Assembly: GCF_959025735.1 (NCBI RefSeq)
Contig: NZ_CAUFJQ010000033.1
Span: 1 to 17,127, forward strand
Length of the DNA: 17,127 nt
Source: an uncultured Streptococcus sp.
GTDB lineage: Bacteria; Bacillota; Bacilli; Lactobacillales; Streptococcaceae
Reading direction: 5' to 3'
In this document: positions 1 to 6,562 of the stretch, piece after piece
Position numbering within the stretch: the first letter of the stretch is position 1
How the letters are laid out: every line of letters starts with the position of its first letter
The notes under the pieces: model-generated
What the model saw: only the letters and a program-made list of their open reading frames with translations
Database searches by the model: none
What the model was told of the DNA's origin: nothing
Position numbers and translations under genes: made by a program

Positions 1-332
1 TAGGTCAATAATTGTTGGTAGTATTCTGGCCCTACCGTTGTATTTTCAACTGGAGTATTATAGATTCCGAGGTAATAGTGGCTCAATAAAGTAGACAAGC
101 CCCACTCACGACCTGAACGAATATGGTCAAAGACCGAACTAATATTTTCTTGTTGGAAAATCCCAAAAACACTACGAATACCAGCATTCGCAAGGCTAGA
201 CAATGGGAAGTCAATCAAGCGGTATTTCCCATCAAACGGTAGGGAGGCTACCGGACGATGGCTGGTCAAAGTGGACATATCATGATACCCAACTGTATTT
301 CCTAAAATGGCTGAATATTTATCAATCTTCAT
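1..332 (-). CDS. glgD: GlgD, ADP-glucose pyrophosphorylase regulatory subunit (partial)
   Basis: Only the N-terminal ~110 residues are present; the gene runs off the left edge of the window. The reading frame begins MKIDKYSAILG and continues through a stretch containing YRLIDFPLSSLANAGIRSV, the nucleotidyltransferase-fold signature shared with GlgC. The glycine-rich pyrophosphorylase loop (GGxGxRL in GlgC) is not present at the equivalent place, as expected for GlgD. In Firmicutes GlgD is a largely non-catalytic partner that forms a heterotetramer with GlgC and stimulates ADP-glucose synthesis (family knowledge). The start codon at 330-332 overlaps the last 11 bases of glgC, and a G-rich Shine-Dalgarno-like stretch lies inside the glgC end, so the two are probably translationally coupled. 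It is the third gene of the glgBCD operon; glgA would be expected next, outside the window. Confidence 0.93.
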   Translation of the reverse strand, partial: MKIDKYSAILGNTVGYHDMSTLTSHRPVASLPFDGKYRLIDFPLSSLANAGIRSVFGIFQQENISSVFDHIRSGREWGLSTLLSHYYLGIYNTPVENTTVGPEYYQQLLT

Positions 333-1464
333 CTGTTGCTACCCCCACTTTTTCATTGTAACCGACAACTTGTACTTCCTCTGTTCCATCAATCACGACA
401 CCTTCTGCAATGACTGCGCCTTCTCCAATAATCGCGCGTTTCACAACAGCTCCTTTACCGATAATGGCATTGCTCATCACGACAGCATCTTCGACAACTG
501 CTCCTTCACGAACTTGAGCTTCTGTTGATAAGATGGAGTGTTTGACTGTACCGTCTACCGAACAACCATCGACGACAAGAGAATCTTCGATGTGAGCATG
601 TTCCCCAAAGAAGTTTGGTGGAGAAATGAGGTTGCGTGAATAGATTTTCCAGTGACGATCGCGACTATCCAAGGCATTATTTGGATCGATATATTCCATA
701 TTGGCTTCCCAAAGAGACTCAATTGTACCAACGTCTTTCCAATAGCCATTGAATTCATAAGCATAAACACTTTCGCCTGATTCTAGATACGTTGGAATGA
801 CATTTTTACCGAAGTCTGACATATCGATATCGCTCTTTTCAGCAGCAACTAACATATTGCGCAGACGAGCCCAGTCAAAGATGTAAATCCCCATTGAAGC
901 CTTAGTTGATTTTGGTTCAGCTGGTTTTTCTTCAAATTCGACAATCCGATTATTGGCATCTGTATTCATGATTCCAAAACGGCTTGCTTCCTTCAAAGGA
1001 ACATCTAGGACGGCAACAGTCAAGCTTGCGTTATTATCCTTGTGTGCTTGAAGCATGTCATCGTAATCCATCTTGTAGATATGATCCCCAGATAGAATCA
1101 AGACATATTCCGGATTGATGCTATCGATATAGTCGATGTTTTGGAGAATGGCATGACTAGTTCCTTCGAACCACCGATTTCCTTCACTAGCTGAATAAGG
1201 TTGGAGAATAGATACACCCGTATTGATTCCATCCAAGCCCCAGCTGGAACCATTCCCAATATGGCTGTTAAGGGCAAGTGGTTGGTACTGTGTAATCACA
1301 CCAACATTGTGAATTCCTGAGTTGGCACAGTTTGAGAGAGCAAAATCGATAATCCGATAGCGCCCACCAAATTGAACCGCAGGTTTCGCGATGTTTTTGG
1401 TTAATTTTCCAAGACGTGTTCCTTGCCCACCGGCAAGAATTAAAGCGAGCATTTCATTCTTCAT
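322..1464 (-). CDS. glgC: Glucose-1-phosphate adenylyltransferase GlgC
   Basis: This cytoplasmic enzyme makes ADP-glucose from glucose-1-phosphate and ATP, the committed step of bacterial glycogen synthesis. The 380-residue length is normal for the family. Visible motifs are the pyrophosphorylase loop GGQGTRLG (residues 12-19), the catalytic SGDHIYKMDY with Asp127, the glucose-1-phosphate-binding FEEKP with Lys180, and YWKDVGT (241-247). After about residue 290 come hexapeptide-like repeats (AHIEDSLVVDG, AIIGKGAVVKRAIIGEGAV) of the C-terminal left-handed beta-helix that carries allosteric sites. The start MKNEMLALILAGG is preceded by AGAGGAAG at a suitable distance. It lies 50 bp downstream of glgB and overlaps glgD by 11 bp, so it is co-transcribed from the glgB promoter. 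No missing key residue was seen. Confidence 0.97.
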   Translation of the reverse strand: MKNEMLALILAGGQGTRLGKLTKNIAKPAVQFGGRYRIIDFALSNCANSGIHNVGVITQYQPLALNSHIGNGSSWGLDGINTGVSILQPYSASEGNRWFEGTSHAILQNIDYIDSINPEYVLILSGDHIYKMDYDDMLQAHKDNNASLTVAVLDVPLKEASRFGIMNTDANNRIVEFEEKPAEPKSTKASMGIYIFDWARLRNMLVAAEKSDIDMSDFGKNVIPTYLESGESVYAYEFNGYWKDVGTIESLWEANMEYIDPNNALDSRDRHWKIYSRNLISPPNFFGEHAHIEDSLVVDGCSVDGTVKHSILSTEAQVREGAVVEDAVVMSNAIIGKGAVVKRAIIGEGAVIAEGVVIDGTEEVQVVGYNEKVGVATDED

Positions 1465-1487
1465 TGACTACTTCCTCTTTTTAAAGC

Positions 1488-1507
1488 TTGGACTCCCTTA
1501 GAGTCAA
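1488..1507 (-). other. Weak intercistronic hairpin between glgB and glgC
   Basis: The arms are TTGGACTC (1488-1495) and GAGTCAA (1501-1507) with one bulged base and a 5-nt loop. There is no uridine run behind it in the minus direction, so it is not a convincing terminator. It could modestly affect mRNA processing between glgB and glgC, or it may be chance. Confidence 0.3.
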
Positions 1508-1514
1508 CCGATCA

Positions 1515-3422
1515 TCATTTTTTATCTGATGTTTTAGATTTCGTTTTGCGAACCTTCCGTTTCACCTTCCAAATGCTAGCCCCTAAAGCCGGCAAAGTAA
1601 AGGTCAAAGTTTGTTCATAATCCTTCCACAGTCCATCTTGAGACTGAACTGTCGGATTGTGCTCTTTCCAGACACCTCCCCATTCTTCTAATTCTGTATT
1701 CCAAATTTCTTCATAGACCGCTGATACAGGCACACCAATCGTAAAGTCCTTGCGTTCTACTGGTGCCATATTAAAGACGCAAACCAAAAGATCGCCTTTA
1801 CGATTTTTCCGGATCATAGACAAGACGCTCTGATCCCGGTTATCTGCATCAATAATCTCTAAGCCATCAAAGCTATCATCAATCTCCCACAATTCCTTGT
1901 GTTCTTTGTAGAAATGATTGAGCTGAGAAGTGAAACGACGCATCTTAGCATTCATTTCATCCTCTAGATTGCCCCATTCCAGTTGCTCTTCTGACTTCCA
2001 TTCCAAAAATTGACCAAATTCTGAACCCATAAAGAGTAATTTCTTACCTGGATGGCAAATCTGATAGGTCAAGAGGTTACGGAGTCCAGCAAATTGATTG
2101 TAACGATCTCCCCACATCTTATGCATCAAACTCTTCTTACCATGCACCACTTCATCGTGTGAAAATGGTAGTAAGAAGTTTTCAGAAAATGCATACATGA
2201 AACTAAAGGTTACCAGGTTAAAGTCAAATTTCCGGTAGATAGGATCTTCTTCGTAGAATCGAAGGATATCATTCATCCAACCCATATTCCATTTATAGTC
2301 AAAGCCAAGTCCACCTTCTTCTTCAGGACCCGTGATCTTTTGACCAGCAGAACTTTCTTCTGCAATCATCATGACATCTGGGTGTTCGTTCTTGATAATC
2401 GCATTCAAACGTCTAAGGAAATGAACGCCTTCGTAGTTGAGGTTTCCACCATCAATATTTGGTGTCCATGGACCACTATCGTAGTCAAGATAGAGCATAT
2501 TGCTCACAGCATCGACCCGAATCCCATCTAAATGATAGGTATCAATCCAAAACTTCAAACTAGAAATCAAGAATGACTGGACTTGATTCTTCCCTAAATC
2601 GAAGTTCAAGGCTCCCCATCCGTAGTTATGGGCACGATGTTCATCCTGGTATTCAAAGGTTGGTGTTCCATCATAATAAGCCAAGGCATCATCATTGATA
2701 ATGAAATGTCCGGGTACCCAATCCACGATCACACCGATATTGTTGAGGTGGCATTCTTCCACGAAGTCTTGAAACTCTTCTGGACTACCATAAGTCTGCT
2801 CGAGTGCAAAATATCCCATGAGCTGATAGCCCCAACTCAAGCCCAATGGATGGGCCATCACTGGCATAAATTCCACGTGGGTGTAGTTCATCTCCACCAA
2901 ATATGGAATTAATTCTTCTTTTAGTTGTTTGAAGGTATAGGAACTGTGATCCTCATTACGTTTCCACGATCCTGCATGAACCTCGTAAATATTAACGGGT
3001 CGTTCCTTAAAACCAAGTTTTTTGCGGCGTGCTCTCCAAAGACCATCTTTCCAGTTTTTCTCTGGAATCGTCTTAATAATAGAACCTGTATTGGGTCTCT
3101 TTTCCATCCATAACGCTAGAGGATCGATTTTTTGCACCTGATGGCCATTTTGTCGAGTCACCAAATACTTGTATATATCTCCCTCTTTTGCATCGGAACA
3201 GAAGACTTCCCAGACGCCTCCTTCATTACGAACCATTGGAATTTTACGAGCTTCCCAATCAGTGAAATCACCAATCAGATCCACCGCCTGAGCATTGGGA
3301 GCCCAAACACGGAAGGTAAAGCCTTCTTGTTCTCCCCTTGTTTCCTTGTGAGCTCCTAAGTACTCTTGAAGATGGAAATTATCCCCTCTTCCAAATGTCC
3401 ATAAGTCTGTGCTTCTATCCAT
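1515..3422 (-). CDS. glgB: 1,4-alpha-glucan branching enzyme GlgB
   Basis: This GH13 enzyme introduces alpha-1,6 branches into glycogen. The 635 residues show an N-terminal CBM48/E-set domain (FRVWAPNAQAVDLIGDFTDW, about residues 37-56) and then the catalytic barrel. The GH13 signatures are in order: DWVPGHF (234-240), GIRVDAVSN with the nucleophile Asp304, IAEESS with the probable acid/base Glu355, and SHDEVVHG with Asp423 (421-428). The C-terminal beta domain ends in a basic tail rich in Lys and Arg. The start MDRSTDLWTF has a good AGAGGTGAG ribosome site. It is the first gene of the glg operon. The promoter and cre site directly upstream imply carbon catabolite control. Confidence 0.97.
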   Translation of the reverse strand: MDRSTDLWTFGRGDNFHLQEYLGAHKETRGEQEGFTFRVWAPNAQAVDLIGDFTDWEARKIPMVRNEGGVWEVFCSDAKEGDIYKYLVTRQNGHQVQKIDPLALWMEKRPNTGSIIKTIPEKNWKDGLWRARRKKLGFKERPVNIYEVHAGSWKRNEDHSSYTFKQLKEELIPYLVEMNYTHVEFMPVMAHPLGLSWGYQLMGYFALEQTYGSPEEFQDFVEECHLNNIGVIVDWVPGHFIINDDALAYYDGTPTFEYQDEHRAHNYGWGALNFDLGKNQVQSFLISSLKFWIDTYHLDGIRVDAVSNMLYLDYDSGPWTPNIDGGNLNYEGVHFLRRLNAIIKNEHPDVMMIAEESSAGQKITGPEEEGGLGFDYKWNMGWMNDILRFYEEDPIYRKFDFNLVTFSFMYAFSENFLLPFSHDEVVHGKKSLMHKMWGDRYNQFAGLRNLLTYQICHPGKKLLFMGSEFGQFLEWKSEEQLEWGNLEDEMNAKMRRFTSQLNHFYKEHKELWEIDDSFDGLEIIDADNRDQSVLSMIRKNRKGDLLVCVFNMAPVERKDFTIGVPVSAVYEEIWNTELEEWGGVWKEHNPTVQSQDGLWKDYEQTLTFTLPALGASIWKVKRKVRKTKSKTSDKK

Positions 3423-3443
3423 ATACTCACCTCTTTATTTTTT

Positions 3444-3457
3444 TGAAAGCGTTTTCT
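3444..3457 (-). promoter_or_regulatory. cre site (CcpA operator) of the glg operon
   Basis: The plus-strand sequence TGAAAGCGTTTTCT matches the Gram-positive cre consensus TGWAARCGYTWNCW at every position and is near-palindromic. Relative to the predicted start of transcription (near 3461) it covers about +4 to +17. That position is typical for CcpA repression or roadblock. CcpA binding has not been shown here; it is inferred from the match and from the sugar-related genes. Confidence 0.85.
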
Positions 3458-3467
3458 AGTTGTTTTT

Positions 3468-3496
3468 ATTTTACTATAAAATCACTTAATTTTCAA
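3468..3496 (-). promoter_or_regulatory. Sigma-A promoter of glgBCD
   Basis: On the minus strand, -35 TTGAAA (3491-3496) and -10 TAAAAT (3468-3473) are separated by exactly 17 bp. The predicted start is about 3461, giving a leader of roughly 40 nt to the glgB start codon with the cre site inside it. The rest of the 330-bp glgB-ptsI gap (3500-3710) is AT-rich and holds no gene I can support. Confidence 0.75.
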
Positions 3497-3710
3497 GTTG
3501 ATTCCAGGAAAATCATGTAAATTTATCAGGAAAAGTTCTTTCATTTTCTCTTCCGAACCTTTTACTTCATTCCTTCGCTTTCCTCCTAATCTTACTTACG
3601 ATTATACTATATATACGAGGAAAATTAAACAAAAAACCGAACATTTAAATCACTATTTTTATTACTAACTAGTTTATTACGAATAAAATGAACATTTTTA
3701 TGTACAATGT

Positions 3711-3743
3711 AAAAAAAGACTAAGACAAATTTGTCTTAGTCTT
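3711..3743 (-). terminator. Intrinsic terminator of ptsHI
   Basis: A perfect 28-bp inverted repeat (14-bp arms, 3716-3729 and 3730-3743) is followed in the minus direction by a run of seven T residues (complement of 3711-3717). It lies just 9 bp after the ptsI stop codon. No T run lies on the opposite side, so it acts for the minus strand only. Confidence 0.9.
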
Positions 3744-3752
3744 GATCGACTC

Positions 3753-5486
3753 TTAGTCTACGTTCACGTATTCTTTTGAAAGTTCAAGAACTTCTTCCAT
3801 TGTTGAACATTCAGTAAGCGCACGGTTAGCGTATTCTTCCATTTTAGCTGTGTCAAGTTTCTTCATCAAGCTACGTGTACGAAGAACAGATGTCGCTGAC
3901 ATTGAGAACTCATCCAAGCCCATTCCGACAAGAAGTGGAACAGCAGTTTGGTCACCGGCCATTTCACCACACATACCAGCCCATTTACCTTCAGCGTGAG
4001 CCGCTTTGATAACATTGTTAATCAAACGAAGGATTGATGGGTTATATGGTTGGTAAAGGTATGAAACTTGTTCGTTCATACGGTCAGCAGCCATTGTGTA
4101 TTGGATCAAGTCGTTTGTACCAATTGAGAAGAAATCAACTTCTTTAGCAAATTGGTCCGCAAGCATCGCAGCAGCTGGGATTTCAATCATGATCCCTACT
4201 TGGATATCATCTGCCACAGCAACACCTTCCGCAAGCAATTTAGCTTTTTCTTCTTCAAGAATACCTTTAGCCGTACGGAACTCAGTCAACAAGGCAACCA
4301 TTGGGAACATGATCCGCAATTTACCGTGAACAGATGCACGAAGCAAGGCACGCAATTGGGTACGGAACATTTGGTTACCAGTTTCAGAGATAGAAATACG
4401 CAAAGCACGGAAACCTAAGAATGGGTTCATTTCTTTAGGAAGGTCGAAGTAAGGAAGTTCTTTATCCCCACCGATATCCATTGTACGAACAACCACAGGT
4501 TTACCATTCATACCTTCAAGAACTGCTTTGTAGGCTTCGTATTGGTCATCTTCTGTTGGGAAGTCTTGAGAATCCATGTACAAGAATTCTGTACGATAGA
4601 GACCAACAGCTTCTGCACCATTATCGTTTACACCTTCAACGTCTTTAGGTGTACCGATGTTAGCAGCCAACTCGAAGTGTTTTCCATCAGCAGTCACTGT
4701 TTTCGCATCTTTAAGGAGAGCCCATTCAGCTTTTTGTTTGGCATAAGCTTCACCAGCTGCTTTGAACTCTGCGACTTGTTCTTCAGTAGGGTTGATTACT
4801 ACTTCACCAGTGATTCCTGAAACAGCCAAAACATCGCCATCTTTGACAAGCTCAGTGATGTTATTTGTACCAAGAACAGCTGCGATTTCAAGTGTACGAG
4901 CCATGATAGCTGAGTGACTGGTACGTCCACCGATATTCGTAACAAAAGCTTTTACATACTTTTTGTTCAACTGTGCTGTATCAGATGGAGTCAAGTCATG
5001 CGCAACCACAATTGCTTCTTCATTGATAGAAGCAGGGTTTGGCAATTTTTTACCAAGCAAGTTGGCAAGGACACGTTTGGTAACGTCACGAATATCTGCT
5101 GCACGTTCTTGCATGTAAGGATTGTCTTCCATTCCTTCAAAGATCGCAATGAACATGTCAGTGACTTCTTTCAAGCCAGCTTCTGCATTGATTTTTTTCG
5201 TACGAATTGTTTCTTTGATCTGACCAATCATTTCAGGGTCAGCAAGAACCATCATATGCGCATCAAAAACTTGCGCTGCTTCTTCACCAAGGCTTGCTAC
5301 TGCATTCTCCCGAATAAGAGAAAGCTCGTTTTGTGAAGCTTCAAGAGCTGCATCCAAACGAGCTTCTTCTGCACTTGTATCTTCGACTGAAACAGTCTCA
5401 AATGATAAGTCTGGTTGAATGAGCAAATATGCCTTAGCAACGGCAACACCGTCAGATGCTGCAATTCCTTTTAGCATTTTTGTCAT
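3753..5486 (-). CDS. ptsI: PTS Enzyme I (phosphoenolpyruvate-protein phosphotransferase)
   Basis: Cytoplasmic Enzyme I autophosphorylates from phosphoenolpyruvate and passes the phosphate to HPr His15, the first step of all PTS sugar uptake. The 577 residues have the normal layout. An N-terminal HPr-binding helical domain comes first. The phosphohistidine domain follows with GGRTSHSAIMART, where His191 is the phosphorylated residue. The C-terminal PEP-binding TIM barrel shows GLYRTEFLYM (Arg298), RTMDIGGDK (Arg334), IEIPAA (Glu435, metal), GTNDLIQYT (Asp459, metal) and MCGEMAGD (Cys506, general acid). The start MTKMLKGIAASDG lies 4 nt after the ptsH stop codon; a second Met at position 4 is possible but the first fits family alignments. 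It is the second and last gene of the ptsHI operon. Confidence 0.98.
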   Translation of the reverse strand: MTKMLKGIAASDGVAVAKAYLLIQPDLSFETVSVEDTSAEEARLDAALEASQNELSLIRENAVASLGEEAAQVFDAHMMVLADPEMIGQIKETIRTKKINAEAGLKEVTDMFIAIFEGMEDNPYMQERAADIRDVTKRVLANLLGKKLPNPASINEEAIVVAHDLTPSDTAQLNKKYVKAFVTNIGGRTSHSAIMARTLEIAAVLGTNNITELVKDGDVLAVSGITGEVVINPTEEQVAEFKAAGEAYAKQKAEWALLKDAKTVTADGKHFELAANIGTPKDVEGVNDNGAEAVGLYRTEFLYMDSQDFPTEDDQYEAYKAVLEGMNGKPVVVRTMDIGGDKELPYFDLPKEMNPFLGFRALRISISETGNQMFRTQLRALLRASVHGKLRIMFPMVALLTEFRTAKGILEEEKAKLLAEGVAVADDIQVGIMIEIPAAAMLADQFAKEVDFFSIGTNDLIQYTMAADRMNEQVSYLYQPYNPSILRLINNVIKAAHAEGKWAGMCGEMAGDQTAVPLLVGMGLDEFSMSATSVLRTRSLMKKLDTAKMEEYANRALTECSTMEEVLELSKEYVNVD

Positions 5487-5490
5487 ATTT

Positions 5491-5754
5491 TTAAGCCAAT
5501 CCTTCTTTAGTCATTGTTTCTGAGATAGCTGCGATAGCATCATCAGCGTCAGCACCTTCTGCAGAGATTACAACGTCTGCTCCTTGACCAACACCAAGGC
5601 TCATAACACCCATGATTGATTTCAAGTTAACTGATTTACCTTTGTATTCAAGAGTAATATCTGAAGCAAATTTGCTAGCAGTTTGAACCAACAAAGTTGC
5701 TGGACGTGCGTGGATACCTGTTTCTGCCACGATGTGGAAATCTTTAGAAGCCAT
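5491..5754 (-). CDS. ptsH: Phosphocarrier protein HPr
   Basis: HPr carries phosphate from Enzyme I to the sugar-specific EIIA domains. The 87-residue length is standard. His15 lies in GIHARPA (13-19) and is the catalytic phosphorylation site. Ser46, in LKSIMGV, is the regulatory site phosphorylated by HPr kinase. P-Ser-HPr is the CcpA co-repressor in Firmicutes, which links this gene to the cre site on the adjacent glg operon. An AAAGGAGAG ribosome site precedes the ATG. The gene is first in ptsHI and divergent from nrdH, with 475 bp between them. Confidence 0.98.
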   Translation of the reverse strand: MASKDFHIVAETGIHARPATLLVQTASKFASDITLEYKGKSVNLKSIMGVMSLGVGQGADVVISAEGADADDAIAAISETMTKEGLA

Positions 5755-5785
5755 AGTTTGACTCTCCTTTTTAAAAATAGTTTTT

Positions 5786-5805
5786 GAGTTACCTTTTGAT
5801 AACCC
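5786..5805 (-). other. Hairpin at the 5' end of the ptsHI leader
   Basis: Arms 5786-5793 and 5798-5805 form an 8-bp stem (two G-U pairs in RNA) closed by a four-base AAAA loop on the minus strand. With transcription predicted to start near 5811, the stem begins within about six nucleotides of the 5' end. There is no U run behind it, so it is not a terminator. A stabilising 5' hairpin is a reasonable but untested role. Confidence 0.5.
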
Positions 5806-5817
5806 TTACAATTTGGT

Positions 5818-5846
5818 ATTATATCATCTTTTGAAATTTTTTTCAA
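5818..5846 (-). promoter_or_regulatory. Sigma-A promoter of ptsHI
   Basis: On the minus strand, -35 TTGAAA (5841-5846), a 17-bp spacer and a perfect TATAAT -10 (5818-5823) are present. A TG pair one base before the -10 makes it an extended -10. This predicts a strong housekeeping promoter with a leader of about 56 nt. I saw no cre match in this promoter. The remaining 5850-6095 part of the gap shows no gene or element I can support. Confidence 0.85.
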
Positions 5847-6097
5847 GATTTTTATCACTGACTTACAGAAAAAGACTGCGAAAAATCCCAATTTAGATAC
5901 ATTTTAAGAAGCACCTGAAGAACAGAGAAAATATCTTTTCAATTTTCTACTATATTATAAGTAACATTTTCCTCCGCTTTCAATGAAAAGAAGCTCTTGA
6001 ACCACAGGATATTGATTCACCAAAAAATTATAACTAATTAAAGATGCTTTAAAGCCTATTCCTATCCCATTTCTTCGATTTTCACACTTTTCACTCA

Positions 6098-6113
6098 CCA
6101 CAATATATTGTGC
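6098..6113 (+). promoter_or_regulatory. NrdR box 1 (distal)
   Basis: The core CACAATATATTGTG is a perfect 14-bp palindrome and fits the published NrdR-box consensus acaCwAtATaTwGtgt. It lies about 49 bp upstream of the nrdH -35 element. NrdR is the ATP/dATP-sensing repressor of ribonucleotide reductase genes (family knowledge); its gene is not in the window. Confidence 0.85.
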
Positions 6114-6138
6114 TTTGAAAACTCCATTTCATATCTTT

Positions 6139-6154
6139 GCACAATATTTAGTTT
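6139..6154 (+). promoter_or_regulatory. NrdR box 2 (proximal)
   Basis: GCACAATATTTAGTTT fits the NrdR consensus in its left half and core, with mismatches on the right edge. Its centre is 41 bp from that of box 1, close to four helical turns, so both boxes face the same side of the DNA. It ends 7 bp before the nrdH -35 element. Confidence 0.75.
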
Positions 6155-6161
6155 TATTTTG

Positions 6162-6190
6162 TTGACAAGTTGCTGGATTTTGTTTATACT
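6162..6190 (+). promoter_or_regulatory. Sigma-A promoter of nrdHEF
   Basis: A perfect -35 TTGACA (6162-6167) and -10 TATACT (6185-6190) are separated by 17 bp. Transcription should start near 6197, about 33 nt before the nrdH ATG. Two NrdR boxes sit immediately upstream, so repression when dATP is plentiful is expected. Confidence 0.85.
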
Positions 6191-6229
6191 GTTTACAGAT
6201 TTATATTTCGATAGGAGAACGGAAAAGAA

Positions 6230-6448
6230 ATGGTAACCATTTATTCAAAAAATAATTGTGTTCAATGCAAAATGACCAAGCGATTCCTCGATAGCAATCA
6301 TGTGGAATACCGCGAAATTAACTTAGATGAACAGCCAGAATTTGTAGAGCATGTTAAGAACCTTGGCTTCAATGCTGCTCCAGTAATTCAAACACCGGAT
6401 GAAGTATTTTCTGGTTTTCAACCAGCTAAGTTGAAGAAACTTTCTTAA
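6230..6448 (+). CDS. nrdH: Glutaredoxin-like protein NrdH
   Basis: NrdH is the small redoxin that reduces the class Ib ribonucleotide reductase NrdE. The 72-residue protein has the thioredoxin fold pattern. The redox pair is CVQC (Cys10 and Cys13), and the NrdH-type C-terminal segment FSGFQPAKL follows a cis-proline region (NAAPVIQT). The ribosome site AGGAG is about 12 nt from the ATG, somewhat longer than usual. It is first in the nrd cluster and is separated from nrdE by 114 bp containing two terminator-like hairpins. Confidence 0.95.
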   Translation: MVTIYSKNNCVQCKMTKRFLDSNHVEYREINLDEQPEFVEHVKNLGFNAAPVIQTPDEVFSGFQPAKLKKLS

Positions 6449-6474
6449 TAAACACAGTATTTTGCTTAAATAGG

Positions 6475-6507
6475 GTCTAGCGTTAGCAACCTAACACTAG
6501 ACTTTTT
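6475..6507 (+). terminator. Terminator-like hairpin after nrdH
   Basis: The stem is GTCTAG-C-GTTAG (6475-6486) pairing with CTAAC-A-CTAGAC (6491-6502), interrupted by one C/A mismatch, with a four-base CAAC loop and then TTTTT (6503-6507). It has the form of an intrinsic terminator although it lies inside the nrdHEF cluster. It may attenuate rather than stop transcription. Confidence 0.8.
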
Positions 6508-6517
6508 ACTTGTAAAG

Positions 6518-6543
6518 AGAGGACTTCTCCTCTTCATTTTTTT
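6518..6543 (+). terminator. Second terminator-like hairpin before nrdE
   Basis: AGAGGA (6518-6523), loop CTTC and TCCTCT (6528-6533) form a 6-bp stem, followed after three bases by seven T residues (6537-6543). It lies only 11 nt downstream of the first terminator and 19 nt before the nrdE ATG. The stem is short, so termination may be weak. Confidence 0.5.
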
Positions 6544-6562
6544 GAACTAGAAAAGGATTATT

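Noticed and set aside
4914..5336. 140-residue plus-strand frame opposite ptsI
   Set aside because: It is antisense to a highly conserved gene, Cys/Phe-rich as expected of a shadow frame, and has no promoter or ribosome site.
5622..5891. 89-residue minus-strand frame overlapping ptsH in another frame
   Set aside because: It spans the ptsHI promoter and leader and overlaps the unmistakable HPr frame, so it is a shadow.
5975..5995. Half-cre-like TGAAAGCG on the minus strand in the ptsH-nrdH gap
   Set aside because: Only one half matches the cre consensus and it is far upstream of both promoters.
5955..6098. 47-codon minus-strand frame with a GTG start in the ptsH-nrdH gap
   Set aside because: It has no ribosome site, its 5' end overlaps NrdR box 1, and I recognise no similarity. 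Likely chance in AT-rich DNA.
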